Shown: in pieces, positions 49,103 through 60,100 of the stretch | Numbering within the stretch: the stretch's first letter is position 1 | Layout of the letters: the number at the start of each line of letters is the position of its first letter | Origin: Branchiostoma lanceolatum | Taxonomy: Eukaryota; Chordata; Leptocardii; Amphioxiformes; Branchiostomatidae | NCBI RefSeq assembly: GCF_035083965.1 | Contig: NC_089726.1 | Location: 5,957,501-6,021,500 of the forward strand | Direction of reading: 5' to 3' | Length of the DNA: 64,000 nt | Translations under genes and position numbers: made by a program | The notes under the pieces: generated by a model | Told to the model about the DNA's origin: nothing | The model's database searches: none | Seen by the model: the letters and a program-made list of their open reading frames with translations, nothing else

Positions 49103-52100
49103 CTATGTTTTCTCCAGTTCTGTGATAAGCTGCTTTTTACTTGACATCTCCTGACTAAACATATTAAGACTACCATCTGTTGTATCACAGCATCTTCCCT
49201 CCTCCACTATTCTGTACCTGTCATTCACGTCGGGGACTTCTAACCATGAGTGCTCATCTTCCCTCTGACTATCGCATGATGAAGTTGCATCTGTAGATCC
49301 ACAAGCATTATCAGTTTGTAGGTCCTTTTCAACAGTGGTTTCAGATGTTGCTTGGACTTCAGGTTTCTGGGCGGTGGCCTTGTCACCTCCTTTTGCTACC
49401 TCTTCATCGTCTCCTGTCCGATTACCACATGATGAAGTTACATCTACTGTTCCACAAGAATTACTAGTATCAGTTTGTAGGTCCTTTTCAACAGTGGTTT
49501 CAGATGTTGCTTGGACTTCAGGTTTCTGGGTGGCGGCCTTGTCACCTTTTGTTGCCTCTTCATCAACGTCACTTTCACTCTCTGAAGAGGAATCAGTTTC
49601 TGTACTGGTGTCACTATCATCAGAATCATCTTCAGACTCTGATGAAAGGTTTTCTTTAAGTTTCTCACTTCTTAACACATGTTTCTCAACACTGTTCTCC
49701 AGAGACAGTTTAACCATCACAGGTACAACTTCACCTGTTGTCACACAACTGTGTGATTCAGTGTCTTGTAGACTTAGGTTTGCCATGGGGTCAACGACCT
49801 GAGTTCCCTCCTCCTCCTCCGCTTGTACTAGTCTGGCTGCATGCTCCAGTTCCTCCAGGTCAAAGTTCATGTCTGATTTAGACAAGTGAATCTGTAAGCA
49901 AGAGTTTAAGTTAAGTGCTTTTACACTTCATTCATTGAGCAGTTGAATCACTCTTTGAAGGACTGCAAGCAGTAGCAGACAAAACATGTGACCAAATCAT
50001 GTTACCAATCATGTGCCAACCTTGTGACCAAGTGTCATCAAATTACCAGATGACAGCATGCAACAAATACTTTTAAAGCTTTGATAGCTTACCTGTAAGT
50101 GTAAGTTAACACAACGTGGTGATATAGATATTTTCAGCAGAAATTGACTATGGTAGTACATATCTGTATGCACCAATCCAAAAACCAACATGTTAGGCAT
50201 ATCTGTAAACACCATTTGTGCCACTATATGTATCACTACTTTTTGCAACAGTATACCTCTGTCAGTGCCTGAGCCGTGGATGAGAAGACTTTGTCCCCAG
50301 CAGTCTGTACCCACACACAGTAGTCTGTGATGTACTTACCTCTGTCAGTGCCTGAGCCATGGATGAGAAGACCCCGTCCCCAGCAGTCTGTACCCACACA
50401 CAGTAGTCTGTGATGTACTTACCTCTGTCAGTGCCTGAGCCATGGATGAGAAGACCTTGTCCCCAGCACTCTGTACCCACACACAGTAGTCAGTGATGTA
50501 CTTACCTCTGTCAGTGCCTGAGCCATGGATGAGAAGACCTTGTCCCCAGCACTCTGTACCCACACACAGTAGTCAGTGATGTACTTACCTCTGTCAGTGC
50601 CTGAGCCATGGATGAGAAGACCTTGTCCCCAGCAGTCTGTACCCACACACAGTAGTCAGTGATGTACAGATCATTCAGGATGTACTTGTTCTCGTCTGCA
50701 GACAGCAGTCTGTGGATCTGCAGCAGGCAACGTACGACATGTCTTCTACCTGGATGGATATAAACAAGTGCATAGGACAATAGGTTGGATTTTGGTCAAA
50801 GAATTGTAGGTTAATTGGCAGCCAAGAAGGCTGTATAGCTGGCGTGATGGTACATATAGCTTACAAAGCGTGAACAGTCTTCTAGATACTGTTTAGCTTT
50901 ATACCCTAGTAAACGGGTCCAATTAGTTGCATTTTGTATACAAACACATGTTTTCTGACACATCCTCTACCATTCTAAACCACAGTCTGAACAGAGTTAC
51001 AATTTCTTTGTATACGAAACAAGCTGGCATTTGGGTCACTTATAGTATTTGCCAGTAACACATATTACACGGTTTCTTGGCTGAAAGTACTTCTAAGAAA
51101 AGAGAAAAACACACAAACAGGCCAGGCATAAGGGTAGAAATGAGTCACATTCAGGTTTTCTCACATAGGTAGAATAACAAGCCTGTCATCATAAGGTTTC
51201 TCAGCTGAAAGAACTTGCCCTACTCAATGGAAAAGAACAAACATAGGTGGAACAGTTTGTGGAACATGTCAGACCTGCAGTGATGATGTCCCTAGTGTCC
51301 TGTAACACTGCCATGGTTAGGGCCCAGCTGCGGTACAGGGGGAAGCTCAGGGAACGACGGCAAGATGACAGGACAGCCTCACGCAGGTTGGAAAAACTCT
51401 GGGCAAAAAGGAAATATGATGTCATTTCCAGCTTCATAACCATCTACAGTTTACAATACTTACAATCAAAATATTCCAGCACCATCCCATGCTGAGTCTA
51501 TAGGCTGCAAATATTCATTAAGTTTGTGTGTGCAACATGATTGTACACTGAAATGTATTACTGTAAGTCTTCTTATGTTCGCGAGCACTTAATTTCGCGA
51601 AACTTAGCAAGACAGGAGTTCGCGAGGTCTTTGAGTTCGCGAACGAGTGTTATCAATTTTTTCGGTAGCGCAAGGTAAAATTTTGATATTTTGAACCGTC
51701 TTAAACGCTATTTCCCGCATTCTGAGGGACAAAATTGTTGAGTAAAGGTACGTAATAATGCGTCCACATTTACGCCGAGGAGCGCTAGCGGAAGTTTCCC
51801 GCCACGCATATACGATCTAAATACATATATTACATGTATCTAATTTTGTTTCCTTGCCGGGAAAATTAAGTGACTGTTGCCTTCAGAAGAGGCTTGGCTA
51901 CATTTTATCGATATCGTAACAAAGGCCGCGAAAAATTGTTCCAACACTAAGTCTTGTTTTTTTGGGAAGCATTTGCTACATATTACAAACTGTTCTGAGA
52001 AGCCAGCGCCATCTTGATCACGTGAAACACTGACGCTTTCTTTCAATCAACCAATCACAGCACAGGTTATCTGAGATGAGCCAATCACAGCTCAGAACAT

Positions 52101-55100
52101 GCCGGCATGTTGCATATTCCTGACTTCAACATGGCACCCTCGGCCGCTTGGGGTCGGCTTGTTTACTGAAATTACAGCGGTGGAAATACGTTTCATTTTA
52201 CAAGTTTATCTTTTAATGTCCCGATAGAAATGGAATTGATCGATGGCTGATACAAATTATTTTGAGGTTTTCGGCTTTTAGTCGTGCTCTGTCCACGTTC
52301 GTAGGAAATCGCTTGCCGAAAAACTGACATAATGACGCTTGTATGAACTTCGAAAGACCGACTTGAACCTTGAAAAACAAGTTTTTAATGAGAACAACAT
52401 ACATGTATGCGAAAGGTGCCGACATCGATTGTATTCAAGAATAACAATACCTAACAAAACAAAGGAGTTGGATTTTCTGACGGGGGACGGCGTCCTTACG
52501 CCCGCAGCGTCATAATAATGTGGATAAACACAAAGTGCCGGTGCGAATTTTTCGATTTTCTCCGATACCGTCGTAACTTAGGTGTACTTTCTTTTACCGT
52601 TCGTTGTAAGAAGTACTTAGTAACTAAATACATTATGACTTGATAAAAATTGAAAGAGTGAATGGTCTGTTATCAGTTGAGTCTTGTCATCGGTAGAATT
52701 TGCTATCATTGTGTTAGTGTTTGGGACGGAAGGTGTGGGGAGGGGGGCAGCCCAGTAAAACTACAAGTTCGCGAGGAGATGAGTTCGCGAAGAGAAGGTC
52801 TCCGCGAATCTCGCGAACTTAAATTTCTCGCGAATATTAATAGACTTACAGTACTTTATTTTGTGACGAGTTGTAAGAATCACAATCACAAAGTTAAAGT
52901 TAACGTTAAAAAATGTGATTGTCACAGATTTTCAAGAAGTATACAGAATGTATGTAAGAAACTTCTCAATTGCTCAGTACTAATGAAATCTCACAGTGTC
53001 CATTCAAAACTACCCGAGCCCATCATTCACCCACCTCTAGCCAGGAAAGTGTTGCACTGAGTTTGCAGACAGTCCATGCAGACTCCACATTGTCTTCTCC
53101 TTCCGTAGTCCTGTTGTTGTAACAATAGGCAAACAAAATGTCCACCAGACCAAAGCACACCACAGGCAATGTCTTTCCATCCAGTAAGTACTCTCTCTTG
53201 GGTAGTCTTAGTAGCTGCTCCTTCTCCTCTTCACTGAACACTAAGACATCCTCCTCAGGGTGGTCTGTATTGCAGTCAGAACCTGATACTTTTGTCTTTA
53301 GCTTGTGGAGTTCCTCTGCCCAGGAAGGCTGGTACCTCAGTAGTTCTTGGATGATGTCATCTTCATACAGGTCAGCACTACAAGAAAAAATATCAGGAGT
53401 TACCATGATATACTTCTATTACTTCTATTACATGTAGATCACAAAGATATTATTATCCTCAAAGATAATGTAAGTTCAAGTACGTTTGTGGTGGTTTTAT
53501 TTCGGAGTAGGAGGAAAATTGAAATTTTTGCAGTGTTTTAAATTCAAAGTTGATACAATTTCATACAAGAGAGACAGTGGTAGGGATGGATACCGGTTTG
53601 CTGGACCTGATTCGAACCTATATAACATCCAAGAACCGAGTCCAAAAAACCTGAAAGCCAAAAACTTGAGTCCAAAAAAACCTGAACAAAGTACAAATAT
53701 ATTTTTCTGTTTTGTTTGATGAAAAGTGTTTTGAGTCTGCCTATGAGAAGAAAAGGCATATACAATGTAAAATAAGTGCAACATTCAAATATTAAATACT
53801 GGTTTGCCTTAAAAGTCTTCTCACCAAGAAACTTTTACAGTCATGCATGTCAGTCTTAATTCGCTATGCTTAATATTGGTTTAATAAAACAAAACCTGTC
53901 AACTAGACAGGATCAGGTCCAGGTCCGGACCTGAACCTAAATCTCTGGACCTAAACCTGGACTTGGACCTTATTAAGCTGAACAGTATCCACCCCTAGAC
54001 AGTGGCATTAATTCCTGATGGACGGGTTACCACAAAAACTACAAAAAACAAAACCACAGTAAAAGTTTCAAGATTTACAGTAAATGAAATGTGGAATTCA
54101 TGTATCATTTCTTCATCCATATGTTTACATCATGCACCTTACATGTACTTGCATTCATACACTGAGGTTTATCTTTTTCTTTGACATGAACAAAAATTCT
54201 AAGTTTCTTATTTGCACATATAAACTCTGCCTACAGCTTTCTGTAGTAAAAGCTAGTAATTTGTATCATCTTTGTCAGCAGGGCTAGCCCTTTTCTAATA
54301 GCCACAGGCTAGTTGGACAGCCCTGGCTGTGCTTGCTGAACAGCCTACTAGTAACCAGTACAATTATAGATAAAATAAATGAATAAGAACACAATGATAC
54401 AACACCTACAGGTAGTGATCAGGATCAAAATGTGCCTGCTCTGCTGCAATCCGGGCCTCACGACACTCTGCATGTGTCAGTCTGTCTGGTTCCCTCACGT
54501 CCACCACATCATGTAACTCCTCCTGAAAAAGTACATTGACATAGATGGCATCTTCAGTCTACTATTCCATTTGTTGATGGATTGACAACATATTACATGT
54601 ATAAGGGATGACGTCATCAACCTACATGTACACAGTGTTAAAACCCACAGGACAGAGGCACCTGGTGTATATCTGCCATCAAGCCAGGAGGAGAGTGAGC
54701 CAGCGAGCGAGTGATTGATTCAACAGCAATAGCCTATATTGAATACACATGTGTGCTACTTGTTTCCTTTTTGGAGTTCAACTTTTCCATACTACAGTGG
54801 CAAGACCATCTCATATTGATTGAAAGGTGTCATGATGGAGTCCTTATGATAACTCAAAGGGATTCAGCTTCAATTGGAGCGAATGATATACAACTCTTTT
54901 AGAGAATTCAAGTACATGTATGTATTTCTGATGGTCATTATGAACAAAAAAAATATTAGTACACCAATATTGATATGACAGCTCGGATTTACCTGCAGTT
55001 TACCGAAGACACCACTTCTCCTGTTGGCAAACCCATATTTCATCCCAGGCTGGATCTCAGACTGTGATTGGTTCTCCCACCATGGTTCCTGTTCCACCTG

Positions 55101-55944
55101 CCAATCAATCTCCTCATCATCATCATCATCCTCTTCTGCATCATCTGTACCTGAGAAGATGACAGATGCAAGTTGACAATATATTCAACCCTTAAATTGC
55201 TGTGTGGATCAGATTAGCCTCAGTAGTATTATATTATGAGCTGTAGCACGAATACATGTTTTTATTTGTGATTGTGACTTGTTACGTTTCCAGTACATAT
55301 GCAAATCTACATATGACACTTGTAGTTTACCCACTTGTAGGGTTAGATTAAAGTGCATGCAAACCAAATTATGAGAGAAAGGATGGATTAAGACTTTTAA
55401 GACATGGTACACTTGCGAAGCGAAGCCAAGACAGAGACATATAGAGATAACCAAGATAACAAACAAGTTTACAAGTTAAACTATTATCATAAACAGGAGG
55501 TAGCACTCATCGTGGAAATAACTCTACGGGGGGGGGAGGATTCATTGCAACGCCAAGAGATACACAAATTCAAAGTATAAGAGATATAAAACGCAGAAGC
55601 TCACCTGTTGCCAAAACCTCCACACCTGCTCCAGACGCCGACCTCGCTCCTTTAGGCGCCAGCAACTTCGTCAGCAAATCCAGTCCTTCAAAGTGCTCAC
55701 CGGGACACTCCTTGGGGACCAGTACCGTAAACGTGCCTGTTTCTGCATCATAGGTAGCTTTCTCGCGCCCGTCTTCGACCACTTTCCCGGGAAGGTTCAG
55801 TCTGAGGTAGTAAGGCTTGGAGTAAAACTTGAACTCTGTGTCTTCGATGTACACTTCCGTATCGGAAACCCGAGCGCACGGAGCCTTGATCACAACCTTG
55901 AGGTTATTTCTGTCTTGAGAAATATAAAATCTTGGCGTCAGCAT
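49103..55944 (-). CDS. SHQ1: SHQ1, H/ACA ribonucleoprotein assembly factor
   Basis: Seven exons in phase give 675 residues, read right to left: 55605-55944, 54993-55150, 54410-54522, 53035-53377, 51275-51398, 50589-50749, 49103-49891. The N-terminal CS domain begins MLTPRFYISQD and includes KFYSKPYYLRLNLPG and YDAETGTFTV. The SHQ1-specific helical domain has DPDHYLADLYED, FSEEEKEQL, FGLVDILFAYCY, TEGEDNVESAW and YILNDLYITDYCVW, closely matching human SHQ1. The protein chaperones dyskerin (CBF5) before it enters H/ACA snoRNPs and telomerase. The last exon encodes an acidic, Ser-rich tail longer than usual, with a 53-residue internal duplication. Exon 6 and its donor are the first unit of an 83-bp array. 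It is divergent from PNPLA8 and convergent with TMBIM4. Confidence 0.93.
49321..49640 (-). repeat. 159-bp in-frame duplication in SHQ1 acidic tail
   Basis: The segment AQKPEVQATSETTVEKDLQT occurs twice, its DNA starting near 49321 and 49480. The period is 159 bp, or 53 codons, so the frame is kept. The copies are almost identical over about 75 bp, which points to recent duplication. Confidence 0.75.
50252..50666 (-). repeat. Five-unit 83-bp array spanning a SHQ1 exon end and splice donor
   Basis: Units start at 50252, 50335, 50418, 50501 and 50584. Each repeats the coding end of exon 6 (CTACTGTGTGTGGGTACAG to GCACTGACAGAG) plus the donor and about 15 bp of intron. Four units carry a perfect GAG|GTAAGT donor and the distal one reads GAG|GTATAC. 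The copies differ at only a few positions. As 83 is not a multiple of three, reading through the first donor soon reaches a stop. Confidence 0.85.
51561..52851. mobile_element. TA-flanked element with TTCGCGA subterminal repeats
   Basis: The left end CTGTAAGTCTTCTTATGTTC and right end (inverse) GAATATTAATAGACTTACAG are flanked by TA. TTCGCGA/TCGCGAA motifs recur in the first and last 100 bp. No transposase is visible. The middle (51990-52150) holds TCACGTGA (52018-52025), two CCAAT boxes (52051 and 52081) and GCCATCTTG, which resembles a promoter. It lies in the SHQ1 intron between exons 4 and 5. Confidence 0.65.
53920..53998. repeat. Copy of the GGACCTGAACCT dispersed repeat
   Basis: AGGTCCGGACCTGAACCTAA, then TCTCTGGACCTAAACCTGG, matches the repeats at 28440 and 43755. 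It lies in a SHQ1 intron. Confidence 0.5.
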
Positions 55945-57135
55945 GGCTTTCTTGAAGAAGATTTGTTATTGTGATGAGAAAACGCGAGATTTGGAGCAAA
56001 ACACGTGCAAAAAGTTACAAAATCTGGCAACAGGAAGCGGCCATGTTGGATTTTAAGTCACGTGATTAAATTCGACCAATGAACGGGAGGAAAAACGAAC
56101 CCAGGATACTTCGTGACCTCTCTCGTTCCCCGTGTACTCAGTGCCACTTCCGGTTTGATCCTAACCAAAACACTCGCAGATTTTTGTTGCATTTATTGTA
56201 GTTTTAAAGCTTTCAAACATTATACCAAGCTTCTACTTACGAATTATAGATCCTAGAGCATTCAAGGACAGCCACGACGGCCTACCGTGATGACAGCCTG
56301 TGTAGAATCGTTTTGGTAAGTTCTTGTTCCCGTGTTGTTTTGGACGGTTATTTTTGTTTGTTCATCTTGGTAAACAAAAATATGTGTAACTGTGAGTTCT
56401 TCTCATTTCTACATGTTAATTAGATCTTACAGGTAGTTTTGACGCTTGGTAGGTACGATTATTTGATAGTTTATCAGAATGTCATAATATTTTGTTGATC
56501 TAGAAACTGAAATGAAGAATATGATGATTCATGTGGCGTGATGTCACGTCACCCAGTTTCAGCAGGTCATAGGTCAATCTTGTTGTTGTTTTCGACACCA
56601 ATGTAACTTTATCATGTGGGTACAAAGACTACTTCCATCGGCTGTGCTTTTGCTATGTAAAACTCTGTACGTGTTGCTGTTTCGTCCGAGGTGATCAGTT
56701 GCTGTTACAGTCAGTAGTGATGACTGTGGTGAAGTTACTGTAAGCCTTGAAATGTTTGCGGTAATGTTTTGGTTTTATTTTAAATTTGTCGTTTGGGGGC
56801 AAAATCAGAGCCCCGCAAATGTGTGTTTTGCAGTTGTGCCGTACTACAGAATTGTTTCAACCGCAATCTTCAATCACTGCGAAAATATCCTTATCCATCC
56901 TGCTGAAATTTACAGTAACTACACGTGTGTCCTATTGCTTATACATGTATTATTAATGTTATATATTGATTTCAAATGTTGCGTTTTTATACATCATTGT
57001 TGTTCATGGTTGTTTATTGTTTTTTCCTTCTAGATTATCTGCACTGTGCACCTGCATAAAGACAAGTTGAAAACGCTTAAAAAGAGAGCCAAACAGGAAT
57101 TAACAATACAGTGAGCTGCCATAATAATAGCCAAG
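55945..57135. promoter_or_regulatory. Divergent promoter and leader region of SHQ1 and PNPLA8
   Basis: A TCACGTGA palindrome (56058-56065) lies 10 bp before a CCAAT box (56076-56080), and GCGGCCATGTTGGA at 56038 resembles a YY1 site. A PNPLA8 leader exon probably ends at 56315 (TTTTG|GTAAGT) and joins the acceptor at 57033 (CCTTCTAG), 102 nt before the ATG. A small TACTGTAA MITE (56738-56915) sits in that leader intron. Confidence 0.55.
56738..56915. mobile_element. Small TACTGTAA MITE in PNPLA8 leader intron
   Basis: The left end CTGTAAGCCTTGAAATGTTTG and right end GAAATTTACAG are inverted and flanked by TA. It belongs to the tip family of 36143 and 37745. Confidence 0.5.
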
Positions 57136-60100
57136 ATGTCTCTACCATTGGCATCGTTTATGAGCCGAAACTACAGGACACCATGTCTTCTCTCCTGTTG
57201 CTGTTGTCATGGCAACAGGATCAGCATGCATGTACAAAACCGAGGATTACCCTCAAGTTCAAATAGTAGATTAAGTGCAAGCCCCTGTAGGTCTCTACAT
57301 AGTGGAAAGCAGTCGACCAAGCTGTTCTTGGGAAGGTACCTCTTCAGAGTGTACCAACTGCCTTTCTATACGGGCCGCATGGCTAAGTCTTCCTCGGACG
57401 AAACGGGTAGCGATGCAAAGGGAAAGAAAACTACGAAGGTAAAAGAAATGTACCACACGGCCTCCAGCAGCGTTCTCAGTGTCACGAGCGACTTGCAGAG
57501 AAGAGCGCTCGAACTGAGAGACCAGATCAACATGCCAACTATCAAGTTACCAGATGTGAAACTTAACGACCTAAAGGACGCTGTGAGAGTAAGTAGGCTG
57601 GTTAACAGAAAGTCAGCAGAAAGTTCGTCACCAGGGTATTGGAACTCAAAGCCTTACTCGGAAGACAGCGCACAGAATGCCACAAAGGAAAAAAGTGATG
57701 CGACCAAGGATGACATGACGGCGGTACACTATAGTGCAGCTGCCACTGTGGAAGAGTTCATAAAAGTAAGTAAGCAGATGGAGGGAGAGAAACAGCTGGT
57801 AAAAGTTGACGAGAAGGCGGTGAAAACGTTGGAACGTTCCACGAGGAAGTCGCAGGACAGCATGAGCAGGGCAAAGAAGGACGTTGTCTCGAAGACTAGC
57901 GTCAACGTGAGGACTCGACAGCTGGTACGGGCGACGAGACAGGCCGGGTCGGGCATGGCGAGGTTACTACGAGTGGAGGAACTCACTAGGCATCTCATCA
58001 GTTTTCCGGAGGCACGACTGATAGCAGTCAAGGTACGAGTTTCCCTTAGGGGGCTTAATCGTAATGAAGACTTTTGACAATTGCCTTGCATTGTAGGTCG
58101 TGAGTTTGATCCCTCGCCGAGTCATAGCAAAGCATACATGTAGTACAGACTGCTGTCTCTACATAACAGTCAGCATTTGGGAAAGAGAATTGGAGTTGAC
58201 TACAAATTACAATGTAGCTCCCTGCTATATAGTGATTCCACAAAGTTGTGTGGCCCAAGGGCTTCAAAACGGAGATGGGCACTCATATGCACCACGTGCA
58301 GGACTTGAACTTTAATCGTTGACATTCATACATATGTACTTCCAGGAGAATGCAATTCCAGTGCTGTTGCGTTACCGTGACAACCTGTACCAGCCTCTGG
58401 TAGAGGAGGTGAGGGAGACGCTAAGCCTGCTGGGATACGAAGACCCAGTGAAGGGCAGAGGAGTCAGGATCCTGTCCATAGATGGGGGAGGGACCAGGTT
58501 AGGCCACACTGATTTAATGTGTCGCTGTCACTGTGGCATTGATCGCTTGTGGTTAGAGTGGTTGACTCAGAGGTCCTGGCTTCACTAAAAGGTTACTATG
58601 CATGCTGTGCTCTTGTAATTTCCAAGCAGATGTAAATAAGAATCTGACTCATTCTCGGTGTTCTACAGCTATTTTGTACCATTTAGTTCATAGGATTAGG
58701 CAAGGCATTAAAAAATACAATACTAGAAAAGAGCACTAAATCAAAATGTTCAAAAACAGGCTTGAGATTTAGCCAGATCCTTACATCTGCTTGAAGATAG
58801 TGCCCTTGGCAAAGTCACTAATTTCCTGACTCAACTGATGAAAATTTGAACTTTGCAGGGGTGTGGTTGCCGTGGAGACGCTGCGTCAGCTGGAGGAGAT
58901 GAGTGGGAAGTCCATCTACCAGATGTTTGACTACATCAGCGGGGTCAGCTCGGGGGCAATACTGGCTGTACTGCTGGGGGTCTATAAGGTAGGTCATGTA
59001 CAAGGCTAGCACGTACATGTACATAGATACGTGTAACCTATGTAAGGGAGGGAGGGGGGGTTACAGGTACATGTACTGCTGGGGGTCTATAAGTGTAGGT
59101 CCTGTGCATACATGAACATCTTGTATGCCCATGTAAGGGGAGGGAATACAATTCTGATCAACTATACTGTCTATACTGCAGGAGGTACATACAAGGTAGG
59201 TCCTGTGTATACAAGTGTATGTAGAGACTGATGAATTGCCGATTCTCCTGGTAAAGATCCGATTAGAAAGGCTAAAAGACTCAAGCTACTAGATAAAATT
59301 TTGAAAGTCGTTTCAGATAGAATCCGCTATCTTTTGTCAGTGACTGGTCTTTTCAACTCATCATCTTGTAGCTGTTCACTGATTGTATCTGCTTGCTTAC
59401 TAATCTGCTTACTTGTCTGTATCTGATTGGTTTAAGTATGGAAAAATCTGCATGTGAAAGACGCCAACACACTAATTGAGAAGAGTAGGGCTGATCATGA
59501 CCCAGTGTGGCTGAAAACTCTAGCCTAATTATAGTAGCAAAGCCACGTTACTAGTACTAGCTACTTGTAAAATCATTATGCTTCCCTTCAATTGAGGATG
59601 ACAAAATGAGAAGTAGAAGAAATCCATCATCATTTTGTATGATATTAAACCCCTTTTATTCTGTTGTTTCCCACTGACCAGGTGTCTCTTGATGAGTGTG
59701 AGGAGCTCTATAGGAGGTTCAGCGAGGAGATCTTCAAGCGGAGCACGTACGTTGGGGTCGGCAAACTCTTCCTGTCCCACGCTTTCTACGACACAGCAGC
59801 CTGGGAGAAAATGCTGAAGTGAGTTTAGATAGTAATTTACATGAATGTTATTCCAAAACTATTGAAAAATGAAATCAATAGGAATTTCTTATGCAGTTAC
59901 TGTACTATTATTGTTCTCACTTGATGATTGACGATGCAAAGGATCTGATGAAACCTCCCTGGAAAAACTTTTATACCAAAGATGACATCATCCTTAACTT
60001 TCTACAAGCAGTTTTCCCTTTAGTTTGGTACAGAGGTTAGCAGGTAGAGATTTTGATAAAACAATGTTCATGTGTATGTCATTGATTATTTCCAGGACTG

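Noticed and set aside
49335-49802. 155-residue plus-strand protein
   Set aside because: It is the mirror of the acidic, Ser-rich SHQ1 tail; low-complexity coding DNA often leaves the opposite strand open.
50262-50780. Repeat-protein gene formed by overlapping 72-residue frames
   Set aside because: The frames arise from the 83-bp array read through its splice donors; 83 bp is not a codon multiple, so each frame simply closes in the next units.
57729-58091. Minus-strand 120-residue frame
   Set aside because: It is fully antisense to the first PNPLA8 coding exon and lacks family similarity.
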